Shown: one piece after another, positions 12,082-23,294 of the stretch
Numbering within the stretch: the first letter of the stretch is position 1
Layout: each line of letters starts with the position of its first letter
DNA from: Aplectana chamaeleonis
Lineage: Eukaryota > Nematoda > Chromadorea > Rhabditida > Cosmocercidae
NCBI GenBank assembly: GCA_029168955.1
Contig: JAPDOI010001492.1
Span: 1 to 64,000 of the forward strand
Direction of reading: 5' to 3'
DNA length: 64,000 bases
Notes under the pieces: generated by a model
The model's database searches: none
Told to the model about the DNA's origin: nothing
The model's input: the letters and a program-made list of their open reading frames with translations, nothing else
Position numbers and translations under genes: made by a program

Positions 12082-14236
12082 TCACATGTTATGGTATACC
12101 GGGGCCTGTGGATACAGCTGAGGAGCATATGGTGAAGCGAGCGGCGGTGCTGGTGGCATTCCCGATTGTCCCTGAAGCCTTGCTTCGCCACGTTTCTCCT
12201 TCATCAACTCCATTTCGAGTTTGGTTTTTTCGATTTGAAGGCGAATCAGCTCAAGATTTTCGGTGGTCTCTTTCTGCCGCATCCTGGCTAACGTCGCTTC
12301 TTCTTCATAGAGCACCGTCCTTCCATCTGTCACTTTCACAAGGCGTTCCCGTGCTACCCTAAACATCATAGTTTAATACACATTCATAGTGATTATCAAC
12401 ATATGAGAACTCACGCTGCATTCGTTCGGCGCTCGTTCTTTTTGTTTTTCCTAGGGGATCTCCTGGGAGTTGGCTTCTCCATCACGGGGACTGACTCCTC
12501 TTCTGCGGCAACCTCTTCGCCCTCTGGGGCATTCTCGGTCGTGGCGACAAGCTGTTTCTGCAACTCCCAAACTTGCGGCTTCCTGAAAGAAAAACAACTA
12601 GATACAAAAATAACACAGCTTCATATGAACACGTTGACCGAAATAAAAAACTCACCTCTCGAAAGACTCGAAGACATCTTCGGTGTTCTCGCGACTTCCC
12701 GCGGGACCATAGTCATCGTCTAGAAGTTGTTTTCATAAAGCACATGTGGTTCCACTCGGAGCCACAACTCACCTACTCCTGGGATACCTTCGGCATGACT
12801 GTCCGATAAGACCGCACATAGAGGCTCCAGATACGGTGGGAGGGGCTTCGGTGGTGCTGGTCTACCAGATCCTGTTCCTTCGAGATTCAATTTCTAAAAT
12901 CGAAACCTCATATAGTTACCTACAAATCCAATAAGTTCCAAACTGACCTCCTCCCTCAAGAACTTCTGCACCTTCTTCACTTCGTTTCTTATCTTCTCCT
13001 CCAATTGTGGCCGCGTTCGAGCTGCGTATCCCATGCTTGAAAGTTTCACGCACCACTCATCTAACAGACGGTCCTTCGCGCTTCGTCCCACCTTCCCTCC
13101 TGAAAGAAACAAGAATATCGCGCAGCAAAACCTGACAACATAGCCCATAATCTCCGGAGAAAATATCATATTTTCGGCCAGGGCCTGCCAGTGGATCAGC
13201 GCACATGAGGGGAATCCCGGGAGAAAATGTCACAATGACGGGCCTAAATAAGTGAGATTTTCGCCCAGGGCCTGCCAGTGGATCAGCGCACATGAGGGGA
13301 ATCCCGGGAGAAAATGTCACAATGACGGGCCTAAATAAGTGAGATTTTCGCCCGGGGCCTGCCAGTGGATCAGCGCACATGAGGGGAATCCCGGGAGAAA
13401 ATGTCACAATGACGGGCCTAAATAAGTGAGATTTTCGCCCGGGGCCTGCCAGTGGATCAGCGCACATGAGGTGAATCCCCGGAAAAATTGTCACAGTGAC
13501 GGGCCTAAATAAGTGAGATCTTCGCCCGGGGCCTGCCAGTGGTTTAACTAAAGTGAGAGGAATCCCCGGAGAAAATGTTATACTGAAGGGCCTGCTCCAT
13601 TGAGATATTCACCCAGGGCCTACTAGTAGACCAGTGAAGCTGTAGGAAATCCCCGGAGAAAATGTCATACTAAAGGGCCTGATCCACTGAGATATTCGCG
13701 CAAAAGTTCCCCCGTAAATCTACAGACATGAAGGAAACTCCGCGGCAAGAGCTGTAGTAACGGGTGTAAATATTTGAGATAATTGCCTAGCGGGTAATCT
13801 CAAATCAATGAATGCGAGGGAGATACCCGGAGAAAATTTCATACAAAATGGCCTAAATCATTAACATATTCACTCATAGCAAGCCAATAGATCAGTGGAC
13901 GTGGGGTGAAACTCAGGGGAAAATCACAGAGGGAAATCTACGCGAGGGAAGTCTAACCTACATACTTAAATAAGTGGGAAACCAAAAAAATCAAACTTGG
14001 GGAAAAAACAACGAAAAATGGCCAGAGTGAAGCTACCGTGCCGAAATCTCTGACACGGCCATCGCATACAAACAAAAATAAAATATGCCAAAAACGAAAA
14101 AAAAAACTAATTATCCATCATATAATGACCAACCTCCTTGGAACTTGGCTACGTACTCCGCGCGATTTGCCACGTACAGTTGGATGAGCCGCTTTGTTTC
14201 TTCTTCTTTAAACGCTACGGCTTTTGCCGGCTTCAT
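12082..14236 (-). CDS. Myb/SANT-like DNA-binding partner of the Harbinger transposase
   Basis: Six exons read cleanly on the minus strand: 14236-14134, 13099-12948, 12893-12773, 12719-12656, 12582-12415 and 12358-12082. Phases are consistent throughout (885 nt, 294 residues) with GT donors and TTTCAG, TTTTAG or TTCTAG acceptors. The first two exons give a trihelix/Myb-like fold: an FKEEETKRLIQLYVANRAEY helix, then WCVKLSSMGYAARTRPQLEE, with the usual R-T-x-x-Q-L spacing. A Pro-rich linker, an acidic stretch, a basic PRRSPRKNKKNERR segment (possible nuclear signal) and a C-terminal coiled coil (ENLELIRLQIEKTKLEMELM) follow. Harbinger elements encode such a protein to bring the transposase to the ends; that role here is inferred. 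The first Met follows a TTTTTTTAG, so an upstream non-coding exon is possible. Confidence 0.8.
13150..13960. repeat. 87-bp tandem array, right arm of Harbinger (inverted)
   Basis: About nine units of roughly 87 bp, each with GCGCACATGAGGGGAATCCC, GGGAGAAAATGTCAC, GACGGGCCTAAATAAGTGAG and CGCCCGGGGCCTGCCAGTGG. They are the reverse complement of the left-arm units. Units nearest 13153 are almost identical and those beyond 13550 are increasingly degraded. The array lies in the first intron of the Myb/SANT-like gene. Confidence 0.85.
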
Positions 14237-14898
14237 CCTAAAAAAAGTATCTGTAGACACAAACAAAAAAACCAAATGGTGATGGAATGGAGATAGTTCA
14301 CACGCAAAAACGAACAGTTGCAAGTACACGTAAAATATTCAAAAATTATATGCAACCTTACACTAATTTGGACCAAAACGGAAGATGACATTTTGAAGAA
14401 TTTCGCCACAAAAAGGTTTGATTTCATAACCAATCGTATTTCATCTCAGAATCACGACATATTCAAAAACGGGTCACAAGAAGAATTCAGCTACGTTACC
14501 TAGTGCAGTCGTTATTGCGAAACTTACTTATTTCTTGTTTTTTTTCTCTCAGTTCAAGGAGGAAACTTAACCAAATAATGCTAAAGTTTATCCCTGAGTA
14601 AAGAGAACGCTGCAGATAAAATAGATGAGGAGAAAAAACAGGACAAGAGCAAGAAACAGCCCCATATAGCATTCAGAACAAGAAAAAAGGTTGAATTGCG
14701 GAGGCAAGCCGCAGAATATTGATTGCTTACGCCAATTGTGTGTGTAGTGCAATTTTTCTGCGGATGACGCCTAAATCCTCGGTAGGCGCAACCCACGCTG
14801 GTGAATCAGGATTTCGCGCGTTGGGTAGGTTGAGCACTCGGTCAGAGTTACCGTGGGTCAACCCAAACCCAACCGAACATTGATGAATCCGGCCCCTG

Positions 14899-15560
14899 CA
14901 GCTCGAGGCGGGATACTGCCAGCAGTTTTACTATTGAGCCACAAGAGATACTGCCGACACTAGTCGTTTTGGCAGATCCGACCTACGTTTTGTATATTTC
15001 CCTTGTTAGAACACTTACTACCTGTCTGAAGGCATTTCCCGCCTAACGCCTTCCCCATGATTTTGGCTTTGGAAAACGAACCTCGATCACCTACGTCCCG
15101 TTCTCGGCTCGAACGAGACCAATCGACCTAAGACTCGGCCTACAGCTCTGTTTTCTTATCTTCTTCCGACTAAGTGCTGCGCCAGACCAATCTGGAAAAT
15201 TTGAATCTTCACCTTTTTGGGATGTGCTAAAACAGCGTTCTTCCCTGTTAGGCGCCCCGGCAGGCACAGTCATCGTCATTCGCTCGGGCTCAAGATGCCA
15301 GCAATCACAACCACGCTCGGTATAGACTCTTTTAAAACAGTAAAACCGCTCTGCAAGCATTTCTCGCGTAGCGCCACCCCTGTGATTTTGGCTTTGAAAA
15401 ACGACCCTCGATCACCGACTTCCCATTCTCAGCTCAAACGAGACAAATCGACCTGAGACTTGGCCCACAGCTTTGTTTTCTGATCCTCTACCAATGAAGA
15501 TTTTTCCGAGGACGGCGCGGGCTAAGGGAAACTGTGACGTCAGCAACAGGCCGGATGCAG
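14899..15560. repeat. Family A repeat (reverse) and a direct repeat
   Basis: 14899-15010 is a reverse copy of family A, the original target of the Harbinger insertion. About 130 bp beginning GATTTTGGCTTTGGAAAACG near 15060 recurs near 15381 (GATTTTGGCTTTGAAAAACG) with the following CTCGATCACC and CAAATCGACC-type blocks. No gene was seen. Confidence 0.6.
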
Positions 15561-16414
15561 TGGTCGCAAGGGAGTGAGATCAATGACAAATATTGAAGAT
15601 GCAAACCCCCAGCGTCACTTGACGCAATGACGTTGGGTATGGAACGAGCCATAACCCAAAGTAATCTTCGCGACGCAACGCGTCACACTTGCCTTCCAAA
15701 CGAAAGCCACGCGCTGCGAATTCTCCAGGTTTAGAGGGTCGGCAGCAAGTAAATGCTTTACCGTAAAGCTTGGAAAATGTGGTTCCCAACAAACTCTGTC
15801 CAGGGGATTGTTTTAGGCGCTGAACACGATTATGAGGTCTGCCTCCAGATTTTCGAAAGTTTACTGCGCGTTTCGGAAGGTATTTTAGGCACAGGATAAA
15901 AAAAACGGCTATGTTTTTTCAGAGTAATTTTGAGAAGCTACGAAGAGCACATTCGAACTCTACGCCCAAGAATGGTTCAAGAAAATTATATTTCATTTGG
16001 TATGGCCAGGATGACTGATAGTAATTGCCTTGTCAGGTATCAAGAGGAGAGTTTCGATCACCCGTGAAGGGGTGGGTGTTCAAGAGGTAGAATAGAAGGA
16101 CATGGAAATTAGTATCGTGACGCTGCATTTCGTTGTATGGTTTAGGCTTCCTGTGCGCTTGCACACCGCATCACTTCTCAATCCCGTATTCTCCCCCGGC
16201 GGCAGCAAAACAACAGGGAGTGCCAACTTTTCTTAGCGGTGAGCCTACCGCGGGCGCTGATTATACCAGTGGCTTCGACAACTGATGCGGAGACTGGCAG
16301 TTTTACAAGGATGGCGAATGCGATGTACTGAGATCGAAGACTTCGCTATCGTCTTCTTCTGCGAAGTGATCTGCATAGCGCTGGTGACATGTGGTCCTTT
16401 CCTTCAAAGCATTC
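15561..16414. other. No recognisable gene
   Basis: 15780-15960 resembles family B (GCGCTGAACACGATTATGAG). 16080-16400 is unique-looking, with a short plus-strand open frame at 16285 that is hydrophobic in its middle but has no recognisable family and runs into the MITE that follows. Confidence 0.4.
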
Positions 16415-16900
16415 AAAGCAGTGTTCACGATGAAAATCGTTTTTCCGTTTTTCCGTCTATCTTCAAAACGACCCCATGCTGAATCCTATGTTTCTGAAAT
16501 CGTACAAGGCCTTCTGGGAACGGAGTTATGGTTCCTCAAAGATTGAGCTAAGGAAACATGGTAAACGAGTTGTCCGAGGCTTGCAACTTCCGTCTTCTGC
16601 AGCCGATCTATGCTAGCTGACCTGAGTAAAGAGAGAAGTTGAAAATGAAGGGAAGAACGGGGCTAATGAGTGGAAATCATCGCTCATCTCACAATCTCGA
16701 GCCTTCATTTGTTCACGTCGGTGGGCGTGTAATGCGCTCTTGGGGTTTGCCTTGCGCTCAAAGTGGCAACTTCGGGCTCTTTTGGAGCGTTTCCTGGATC
16801 GTTTTCATGCGTTCTTTCGACGTCAACTATACAGTGTGCCCCTCCACTACGTATTCCTAGTGGAAACTGAAACACATTTTTTATCGTGAACACTGCTTTT
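16415..16900. mobile_element. AAAGGCA-type MITE (family C)
   Basis: A 486-bp element with inverted ends AAAGCAGTGTTCACGAT and ATCGTGAACACTGCTTT. The interior matches copies at 37455-37909 (ends only), 40991-41477 (reverse), 45531-46015 and 58704-59192, including GTTGTCCGAGGCTTG and GAAGGGAAGAACGGGGCT. It has no transposase. Confidence 0.8.
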
Positions 16901-17149
16901 AACTTGTCCATCTAATGAACAAAGGGAAACTTCGTGGAAAAAAATTTGTAGTGACTTTGACTTTTATTAGGCTACCAGCGTCACCAAGCGGCTAACGCCG
17001 CCCAGCACCGCTGGCGAACCGGCTGCGCCGATTCGGTGGCCGGCTTCGCCGACCTATTCTAGATAGCCTAACAAAAAAAAACGAAAATTGAGTCAACAAT
17101 TACGTTGCTGAAGAACGGTTTCGCTAGAAAACTTTATGATGAGTCTGTA

Positions 17150-18890
17150 TTTATTACAAGCATTCCTGCTGCGAATACTGGTTTGCCCAACGCCGTTTGG
17201 CCGCTGGTCGATAGGCTTCGACAAACGGTAAGCCGAGTTGGCCGTCCTTACTCCATCAGCAATGTGCAGCATTGGTTTGGCTTCGCCGAACGATAAACCG
17301 GCGTTGCCGCCCGCTTCCACATCAATAGCGTGTGGCATGCGTTCGGCTCCGCCCAACAAAAGACGGGCTCCGCCGGACTCCATCCATCAACCACGGGTAG
17401 CGATCGCTTGCCTCCGCCCAACCATAGACCTCCTTTGCCGGCCTTCCACCACGGGTAGCGATCGTTTGGCTTCGCCCAACAATAGACCGGCTCCGCCGGT
17501 TCTACTCCATCAGCAATGTGCAGCATTGGTTGAGCTTCGTCGAACGATAAACCAGCTTTGCCGCCCGCTCACCCCATCAATCGCGTGTAGCATTCGTTCG
17601 ACTCCGTCCAACGGTAGACCGGCTCCGCCGGCCTTCCCTCATCAGCCACGGGTAGCGATCGTTACGCTCCGCCCAACGATAGACTTCCTTTTCCGGCCTT
17701 CCACCAAGGGTAGCGATCGTTAAATTTCGCCCAACCATAGACCGGCTCCGCCGGCCTTACTCCTTTAGCAATGTGCAGCATTGGTTTGCCTTCGTCGCAC
17801 GATAAAACGGCTTTGCCACCGGCCTTACCCCATCAACCACGGGTAGCGATCGTTTAGCTTGACCAACCAAGAAACTGGCTTCGCGCCCCTCTCACATCAA
17901 ACATGTGTAGCATTCGCTCGGCTTCGCCCAACGTTAAACCTCCTTTGCTGGCTTTCTTCCATCAACAATGTGTAGGATCGGTTTGGCTTTGCCCAACCAT
18001 AGACCGGCTCCACTGGCCTTACTCCATTAGCAATGTGCAGCATTGGTTTGGCTTCACAGACTGGTTAGCTGGCTTCCTCGGCCTTCCTCCATTACCCACG
18101 TGTAGAATTCTTTTGGCTCCGCCAAACGGAAAACCTGATTTGCCTGTTTTTTTCATCAACCACGCGTAGCAGTCGTTTGACTTTGCCAACTGGAAGACTG
18201 CTTTCGTCGCCCTCCTTCACCAACAGCTTGTAGCATTCGTTTGGTTTCGTCGACTGGTAAGGTGGCCTACTCAGCCTTCTTCCATTACCCACGGGTAGCA
18301 TTAGTTCGGCTTCGCCGAGGCTTTAACGGCCTTCTTCCATCAGCAATGTGTAGGATTGGTTTGGCTTCGCCAACCGAAAGACTTGCTTTGCCGCCCCCCC
18401 CCCCTACAATCTCATGTAGCATTCATTTCGCTTCGCTAACCGAAAGGTTTGCTTTGCGGCCCTATCCCACCAACCGCGTGTAGCATTCGTTCGCCTTCGA
18501 CGATTGGTAAGGTGGCTCTTTTGGCCTTCTTCCATTACCAAAGCGTAGCATCAATTCGGCTTTGCCCAACGTTATACCGGCTTTGCCGGCCCCTCTTCCA
18601 TGAACCGCGTGTAGCATTCGTTTGGCTTCGCCGAACGATGGAAGGCTCTACCGCCGGTTCACTCCCCCTCATACACCACATGTAGCATTTGTTTGGTTTC
18701 GCCCTGCAGTAGACCGACTTTTCCGCCCTCCCTCCATCAATCACCTGTAGCATTCATTTGGCGCCGCCGAATGATAGAAGAATCTACCGCCGGCCTCTCT
18801 AGGTCAACAATGTGTGGCATTCGTTTCGCTTCGCCAAACGTAGGACTGGCTCGGCCAGCCCCCTCCAATAACCATTAACCATAGCATTCT
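17150..18890. repeat. Tandem array of about 65-bp units
   Basis: About 26 diverged units of 60-70 bp with the pattern CATCAACCACGGGTAGCATT, then a TTTGGCTTCGCCCAACGATA-type block and GACCGGCTCCGCCGGCCTTC. Each unit has one or two small GC stems of the GGCTTCGCC or CCGGCTCCGCCGG type. Because many units are near 66 bp, long open frames appear on both strands and encode diverged 22-residue repeats (for example AEPVYCWAKPN on the minus strand). The flanking 16960-17075 holds more GGCTTCGCC-like stems between AGGCTA and TAGCCT. Confidence 0.8.
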
Positions 18891-19079
18891 ACCTGAGCCC
18901 CACAATGAACTGCCGCAATGAAAGTTTATAGGGCGCAATACGAAACCGTCACATGTGTCCTACAGCGATAGGTTGAGTGCAGCTCTGAAGGACTATGTAG
19001 GTTTCGCAACAAAAGGTTAAGTTAAGGTTTCAAAATAAAGGACACAATACAGAGCAAAACGATATCCGAGGAATCTTAA

Positions 19080-19670
19080 GCCCCGCCCACTTCCACAAAG
19101 AACTGCTTGGTAGTCCCTGAGCCCCGTACACGTTGAATGCCTTGATTACGTTTTTCCCGTGTCATTTTGCGCGATTGACCCGAAACTCCGTCCCCTTTCA
19201 CAAAGTACTTATTGGTTGTCCTTGAGCCCCGCAAACATTGTACGTGGCAGATCCGGAGTTCTGCGTACTTTCCATGTCGTTTTTCGCAATGAACCCGAAG
19301 CCCCGCCAAATTTTACACAGTACTTCTTGGTTGTTCCTGAGCCTCGCACACGTTGTACGCGTCGATTCCAGGGTCTCGCGCGCTCTCCGTGTCGTTTTAC
19401 GCAATGAACCCGAAGGACCGACTACTTTCACGAAGTACTGCGTGGTAGATTTCGAGCCCCGCGCACATTCTACGCGTCAATTCCGAAGTCCCGCGCGCTT
19501 TCCGCATCATTTTACGCACGAGATCCGAAGCTACGCCCACTTTCAAAAAGTCTTGTGTGGTGGTCCCTGAGCCCCGCGCACATTCTACGCGTCACTTACT
19601 AAGTTACGCACGCCTCCTGTGTCGTTTAACGCTATGAACTTGGAGCCACTCTCACTTGAAAAAAGCGTGG
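19080..19670. repeat. Tandem array of about 115-bp units
   Basis: Five units. The block CTTTCACAAAGTACTTCTTGG (or a close variant) followed by GAGCCCCGCACACGTTGTAC recurs near 19086, 19190, 19305, 19420 and 19535, each ending in a TTTTACGCAATGAACCCGAA-like block. Open frames on both strands result from the period and are not called as genes. Confidence 0.8.
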
Positions 19671-19732
19671 TGGTCTCCAGTACTGCCGAACGGAGTGTTT
19701 CTATAGTTTTTTTTTATGGAAACGGTCGATTC

Positions 19733-19945
19733 AACAGCTACGATAGTCCCACCACGATCTGTAACGGAGAAAGATTGAACGACCCGATATGCAGCAGCTA
19801 TGATGATCCAACCACGATCCGTAATAATTAAAGTTTGAAGAGCCCAATATACAACAACTAGGATGGTCCCACTACGATCCGTGACAATTGAAGTTTGAAG
19901 AACCCGACATGAAACAGCCAGGGTGGTCCCGCCACGATCTTAATG
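19733..19945. repeat. Tandem array of about 64-bp units
   Basis: Three and a half units with GGTCCCACCACGATCTGTAA, then GAAGTTTGAAGAACCCGA and a CAACAGCTA-type block. It directly follows the 115-bp array with a different sequence. Confidence 0.75.
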
Positions 19946-20091
19946 ATGAGCGCGCTCCTCCTAAGCCCCACTCACATTCCGCGGCCATCTCCATGTATTG
20001 AAATATTTACGCGCTCTAACTGATGGTGTCGAAAATTGCGGGAAATTCAAATACCGATCATACAGACGTCGGTCATACGTGCGAGACACTC

Positions 20092-20266
20092 GGGTGGTGG
20101 CCATCGTGTATCAACACCGCTGAGGAGGCGGCAGAAGCGGGGAAGGAGCGAGGTTCCTGATTGGACGCAACGGAGGGTTGCCCGTGTTGCGTCCAATCAG
20201 GAACCTCGCTCTTCCCCCCATTCTCCCGCCTCATCGGGGGTGTTGATACACGATGGCCACCACCCC
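20092..20266. mobile_element. Foldback MITE with direct-repeat flanks
   Basis: Two arms of about 80 bp, starting GGGTGGTGGCCATCGTGTAT and ending in the complement, are nearly perfect inverted repeats around a short centre (GGAGGGTTGCCCGT). The flanks are identical, AGACACTC at 20084-20091 and 20267-20274 (up to AGACACTCGG), so the target duplication is 8-10 bp. That points to a hAT- or Mutator-type mobiliser. There is no coding capacity. Confidence 0.8.
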
Positions 20267-20279
20267 AGACACTCGGTCA

Positions 20280-21033
20280 GACACACTACCTGTAATATGT
20301 AAGGAAAGGATAATGCAAGTTTGTTTCAGTCGGTAGAATACCTTCAACATGGAAAATCCTGTAGGACTCAGTGTCAGTAATCCACTCCAACAAAATCTAA
20401 TTCGGTGCTGGCTGGGTGCCGGTGGGGTTCAGCGAAGTCTTTCGGCTTAAATTCGAGGTGAATTTGAGTTTCTCTTTCTTCGACTGAGATACGTGACCAG
20501 GGCTAATGTAAGCTCGTCTGTCGCAGCTAATCCCCAACTATCTTTAAGAAAATCTCGACATCAGATCGCATCTAGATTTCTGTTGCGCACAATTATGGGC
20601 GGAGAGTTGTACTGGTTATGTCGATAACCACAAGGATTAAGATGTAATCATTTTTTCCATCATTATTCCTCCGAAATCCTTGTCGTGCCTACACAAAATT
20701 TTCGAGTCAGTCTTGTCCTTCACTTTCTACCTACATATTCGCATCTACTGCTAATATGGAAACAGAATTTTGTGAATCACGTCCCAGCGATGGACCGGGT
20801 GTTAGTCATCCAGGGTTGTGGGTTGGCATTTAGAGAACTCAATTCCCAGATTAAGACTATTCTATCTTGATGACTCTCTAGCCATATGACTGATTTAGTA
20901 TTTTCTCGCAGAAGGCTGCTCTGGATCGAACCTTGCTCCGCTCCAAAAAAAGTGAGATAACAGTAGGCATACGCGATTTTCGTCGTGAAATTGCATCCAA
21001 TTCATTCTACACAAACCTAATTGGCTGTTTTAG
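20280..21033. other. No recognisable gene upstream of a candidate first exon
   Basis: Unique-looking AT-rich sequence with no clear repeat. It would contain the promoter or 5' untranslated sequence of the exon at 21034 if that exon is the start of a gene, but no specific element was identified. Confidence 0.3.
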
Positions 21034-21152
21034 ATGCGCAGAACACTCACTCTTAGCCTAACAGCCCTTGTTGCTTTAGCTGTCTTCTATGCTGTTCTTT
21101 TCAATCACGACCCGCAACTGCGAGCCTCCACCTACAAACCAGAGCTGCAGAA
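21034..21152 (+). CDS. Candidate first coding exon, signal anchor (type II membrane)
   Basis: After acceptor GTTTTAG the exon begins with ATG and reads MRRTLTLSLTALVALAVF followed by YAVLFNHDPQLRAS, ending CTGCAGAA before donor GTAGGT. Two arginines followed by a 17-20-residue hydrophobic run form a typical N-terminal signal anchor, which would suit a Golgi type II glycosyltransferase. The phase (2) agrees with the next candidate exon at 21240. Assignment to the STELLO-like gene downstream is inference: same strand, compatible topology and no competing gene between. A trans-splice acceptor here is also possible. Confidence 0.45.
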
Positions 21153-21239
21153 GTAGGTTTGGTATCACCTATTATCACAAATAAGTTTAATAAGGAAGCG
21201 ACCAGAACTGTTGAATTGAGAAATCGCTCTGATTCCCAG

Positions 21240-21303
21240 AGAGAATACACGGACTGATCGTGATAGACCCGGAGATTCGAAAAAGAGCTGTACTCCTGCA
21301 GAA
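21240..21303 (+). CDS. Candidate second coding exon
   Basis: Lies between acceptor ATTCCCAG and donor GTATGTAAG. In the phase left by the previous exon it is open and hydrophilic (KENTRTDRDRPGDSKKSC), as expected of a lumenal stem region after a signal anchor. It has no recognisable domain. It ends in phase 0, matching the candidate exon at 23295. Confidence 0.35.
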
Positions 21304-21879
21304 GTATGTAAGGATGGTGACCATTCTCCTGCGGCCATCATTTTCGGCTAGAGTAGACGTAGTCGCAATCCTCTTCCCAAATCTTTTTCAGGAACAACAC
21401 GTTAATTCCCAAGAGACCAAACGTAACAAAAGTCATTTTACTATGCATGTTGGCAGAGTAGACTTTCCTATACATTTTGCTGCTCCTCTAGCGCGTGCAT
21501 GGAAAAAAATTTACCTTCCTTATTCTGTATGAAACTCAGCATTTACGACGCATTTAAGGCACAGTACACCCTCAGACATTAGTTTCGTGATTACCCCCTG
21601 CTGCGTAACACTTGCCAAGTGAGAGATTTCAATTCCTTCAAATCAGCTAGATATAAGCCAACACCACCTGGCCCGACCCCCTCAGTTACCGCCATGGGCC
21701 TCCTTTGCTCATTTTTGAGCACAATAGCGGCGAATTGAAAAGATGAGTTCCGACCAATCATTTGATTTTCACTCCTTTGCTGGTCTGCCTCTCCATCCTA
21801 TGTACTTGGTTTTTGCTCGAAAAACGCTGGCGACGAGATATATCGCTCTCACAAAAGAAGTTTTTAGGGGTAAACGCAT
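21304..21879. other. Intron-like stretch, nothing recognised
   Basis: No repeat, coding block or RNA gene was identified. It is AT-rich and unique-looking. Confidence 0.3.
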
Positions 21880-22880
21880 CTCCGAAAACGACTTTTATTG
21901 TATCTCTTGCGGCTCAATAGTAAAATTGCGCAGTATCCCGCCCCGAACTGCGGGTTCCAAGAAATTATGACTTTTTTCAAGCTTCGCGAAAAAGCAGGGT
22001 TTTTTGGGTGTTTCGAAAAATTTCCCCGGATTTCGCTCAAAACTTGTATGTAGGGGCAGTCTAGGGTGATGTACACGAATCACATCCGTCTGTCGAAATT
22101 ATGAGGTTTGCTGTAGGTTCCATTAGTTACCATGCCATGCAGGGGGAAAATCTACCTTACAATCAGTATTTGGAAATCGACAAACGGACGTGGAATTCGT
22201 ATTCACCGCCACGGATAACCCCGTAAACAAATTTCGAGTGAAATCTGTGGCTTTGACCAAGCTACTTATGTTCACCGTAACCTACCCTAATCTGTCAAAA
22301 ATCGATAAACGGGCCTCAGATTCGAGCTCAACACCCCAAATATTTCCAGAGAAACAATCCGAGTCATATCTATACACTTCGGAATTCGTAAAAAGTCAGG
22401 CTTCGCGCTTCGCCATCAAATTTTCCCCATGAAAAAGCTTGAAACGAATCAAGTCGAAAACTTCGGAAAGTCGATAAATGAACCCTAGATTCGTCATCAG
22501 CGCCCCAAATGACCCACATCGTAGGATTTTTAATCAAATCTGGACTTTTTTTTCCGAAACGCCAAGTCCAAAACGCTATCAGTCTCTACAAACCTTGAAA
22601 ATGTTCCTTCACCCAAACTTTTCTCAGGGGGGGGGGCAGCTTTGAGCGCTGAACACAATTATGAGGTGCGTTTCCGGAAATTCCGATCCCTTGTTTTGGA
22701 AGGTACAAGTGGCACCAAAAACGACCGTTTTAGGCTTGTTACTGCAACCTGCAGCTCGGTGTGGAATACTGCGCAGCTTTACAATAGAGGCCTGAGACTA
22801 ACCCAAATGGACTTACAGTACAAGTCGTACTTGCAGATGCGTTTACCGCCATAAACACTTCCCTTGTCAGACAACTCGTT
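21880..22880. repeat. Family A and B repeat cluster
   Basis: 21880-21970 is a family A copy (GCGCAGTATCCCGCCCCGAA). 22150-22720 is a family B copy with two diverged internal sub-copies (AATCGACAAACGGACGTGGA near 22172 and AATCGATAAACGGGCCTCAG near 22300), and 22735-22875 is family A reversed. The join ACTGCAACCTGCAGCTCGG near 22740 is the uninterrupted version of the Harbinger target site. Confidence 0.6.
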
Positions 22881-23294
22881 CATCACATTTTCGCTCTCAA
22901 AATATAGATATTTTTAATAATTCATAAATTTGCCTGGGGCTCTTGAACGATTTCTAAGTGTTATGGCTGATAGATTAAAATGCCGGCTAGAATGCCGATG
23001 TCCACGCAAGTAGGCGAGGTGGTCTCCCGTTGAGCTGGTCAAATGGGTGATCCAGAGGGAAACGGACCGCATAAAAGGCCGCTGGAGAGGGCCGGAGACA
23101 TGTCAGCTCATCCGCACTTCCCCGCTCTACCTCTGTTGTCTGAATCTGGTGTTCTTCGTGTTATTCTACTAATAAAATCCACTTCATTCTCACATCATCC
23201 CTACGGCAGCATTGGTAGCTCCCGCAGTGAGAGGGTGAGAGAGCAGAGAACTTTGTATTTTCGGATTACAACACTGAAATACCATTGTTTTCAG

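Larger units (their letters stand above)
7232..14895 (+). mobile_element. PIF/Harbinger DNA transposon, near complete
   Basis: A 7.66-kb element. The left end GGGCCGGATTCATCAACGTT (7232) is matched in inverted form by the right end, which finishes at 14895 with TGATGAATCCGGCCC. The 3-bp duplication CTG flanks it at 7229-7231 and 14896-14898. Removing it restores AACCTGCAGC, which is the uninterrupted sequence of a related repeat near 22745. It contains the two genes expected of the superfamily, a DDE transposase and a Myb/SANT-like protein, facing each other. Subterminal arrays of an 87-bp repeat lie in opposite orientation at 8640-10030 and 13150-13960. Confidence 0.9.

Noticed and set aside
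17093..18753. Long open frames on both strands of the 65-bp array as protein genes
   Set aside because: They follow from a period near a multiple of three; no start context, domain or splice structure supports a gene.
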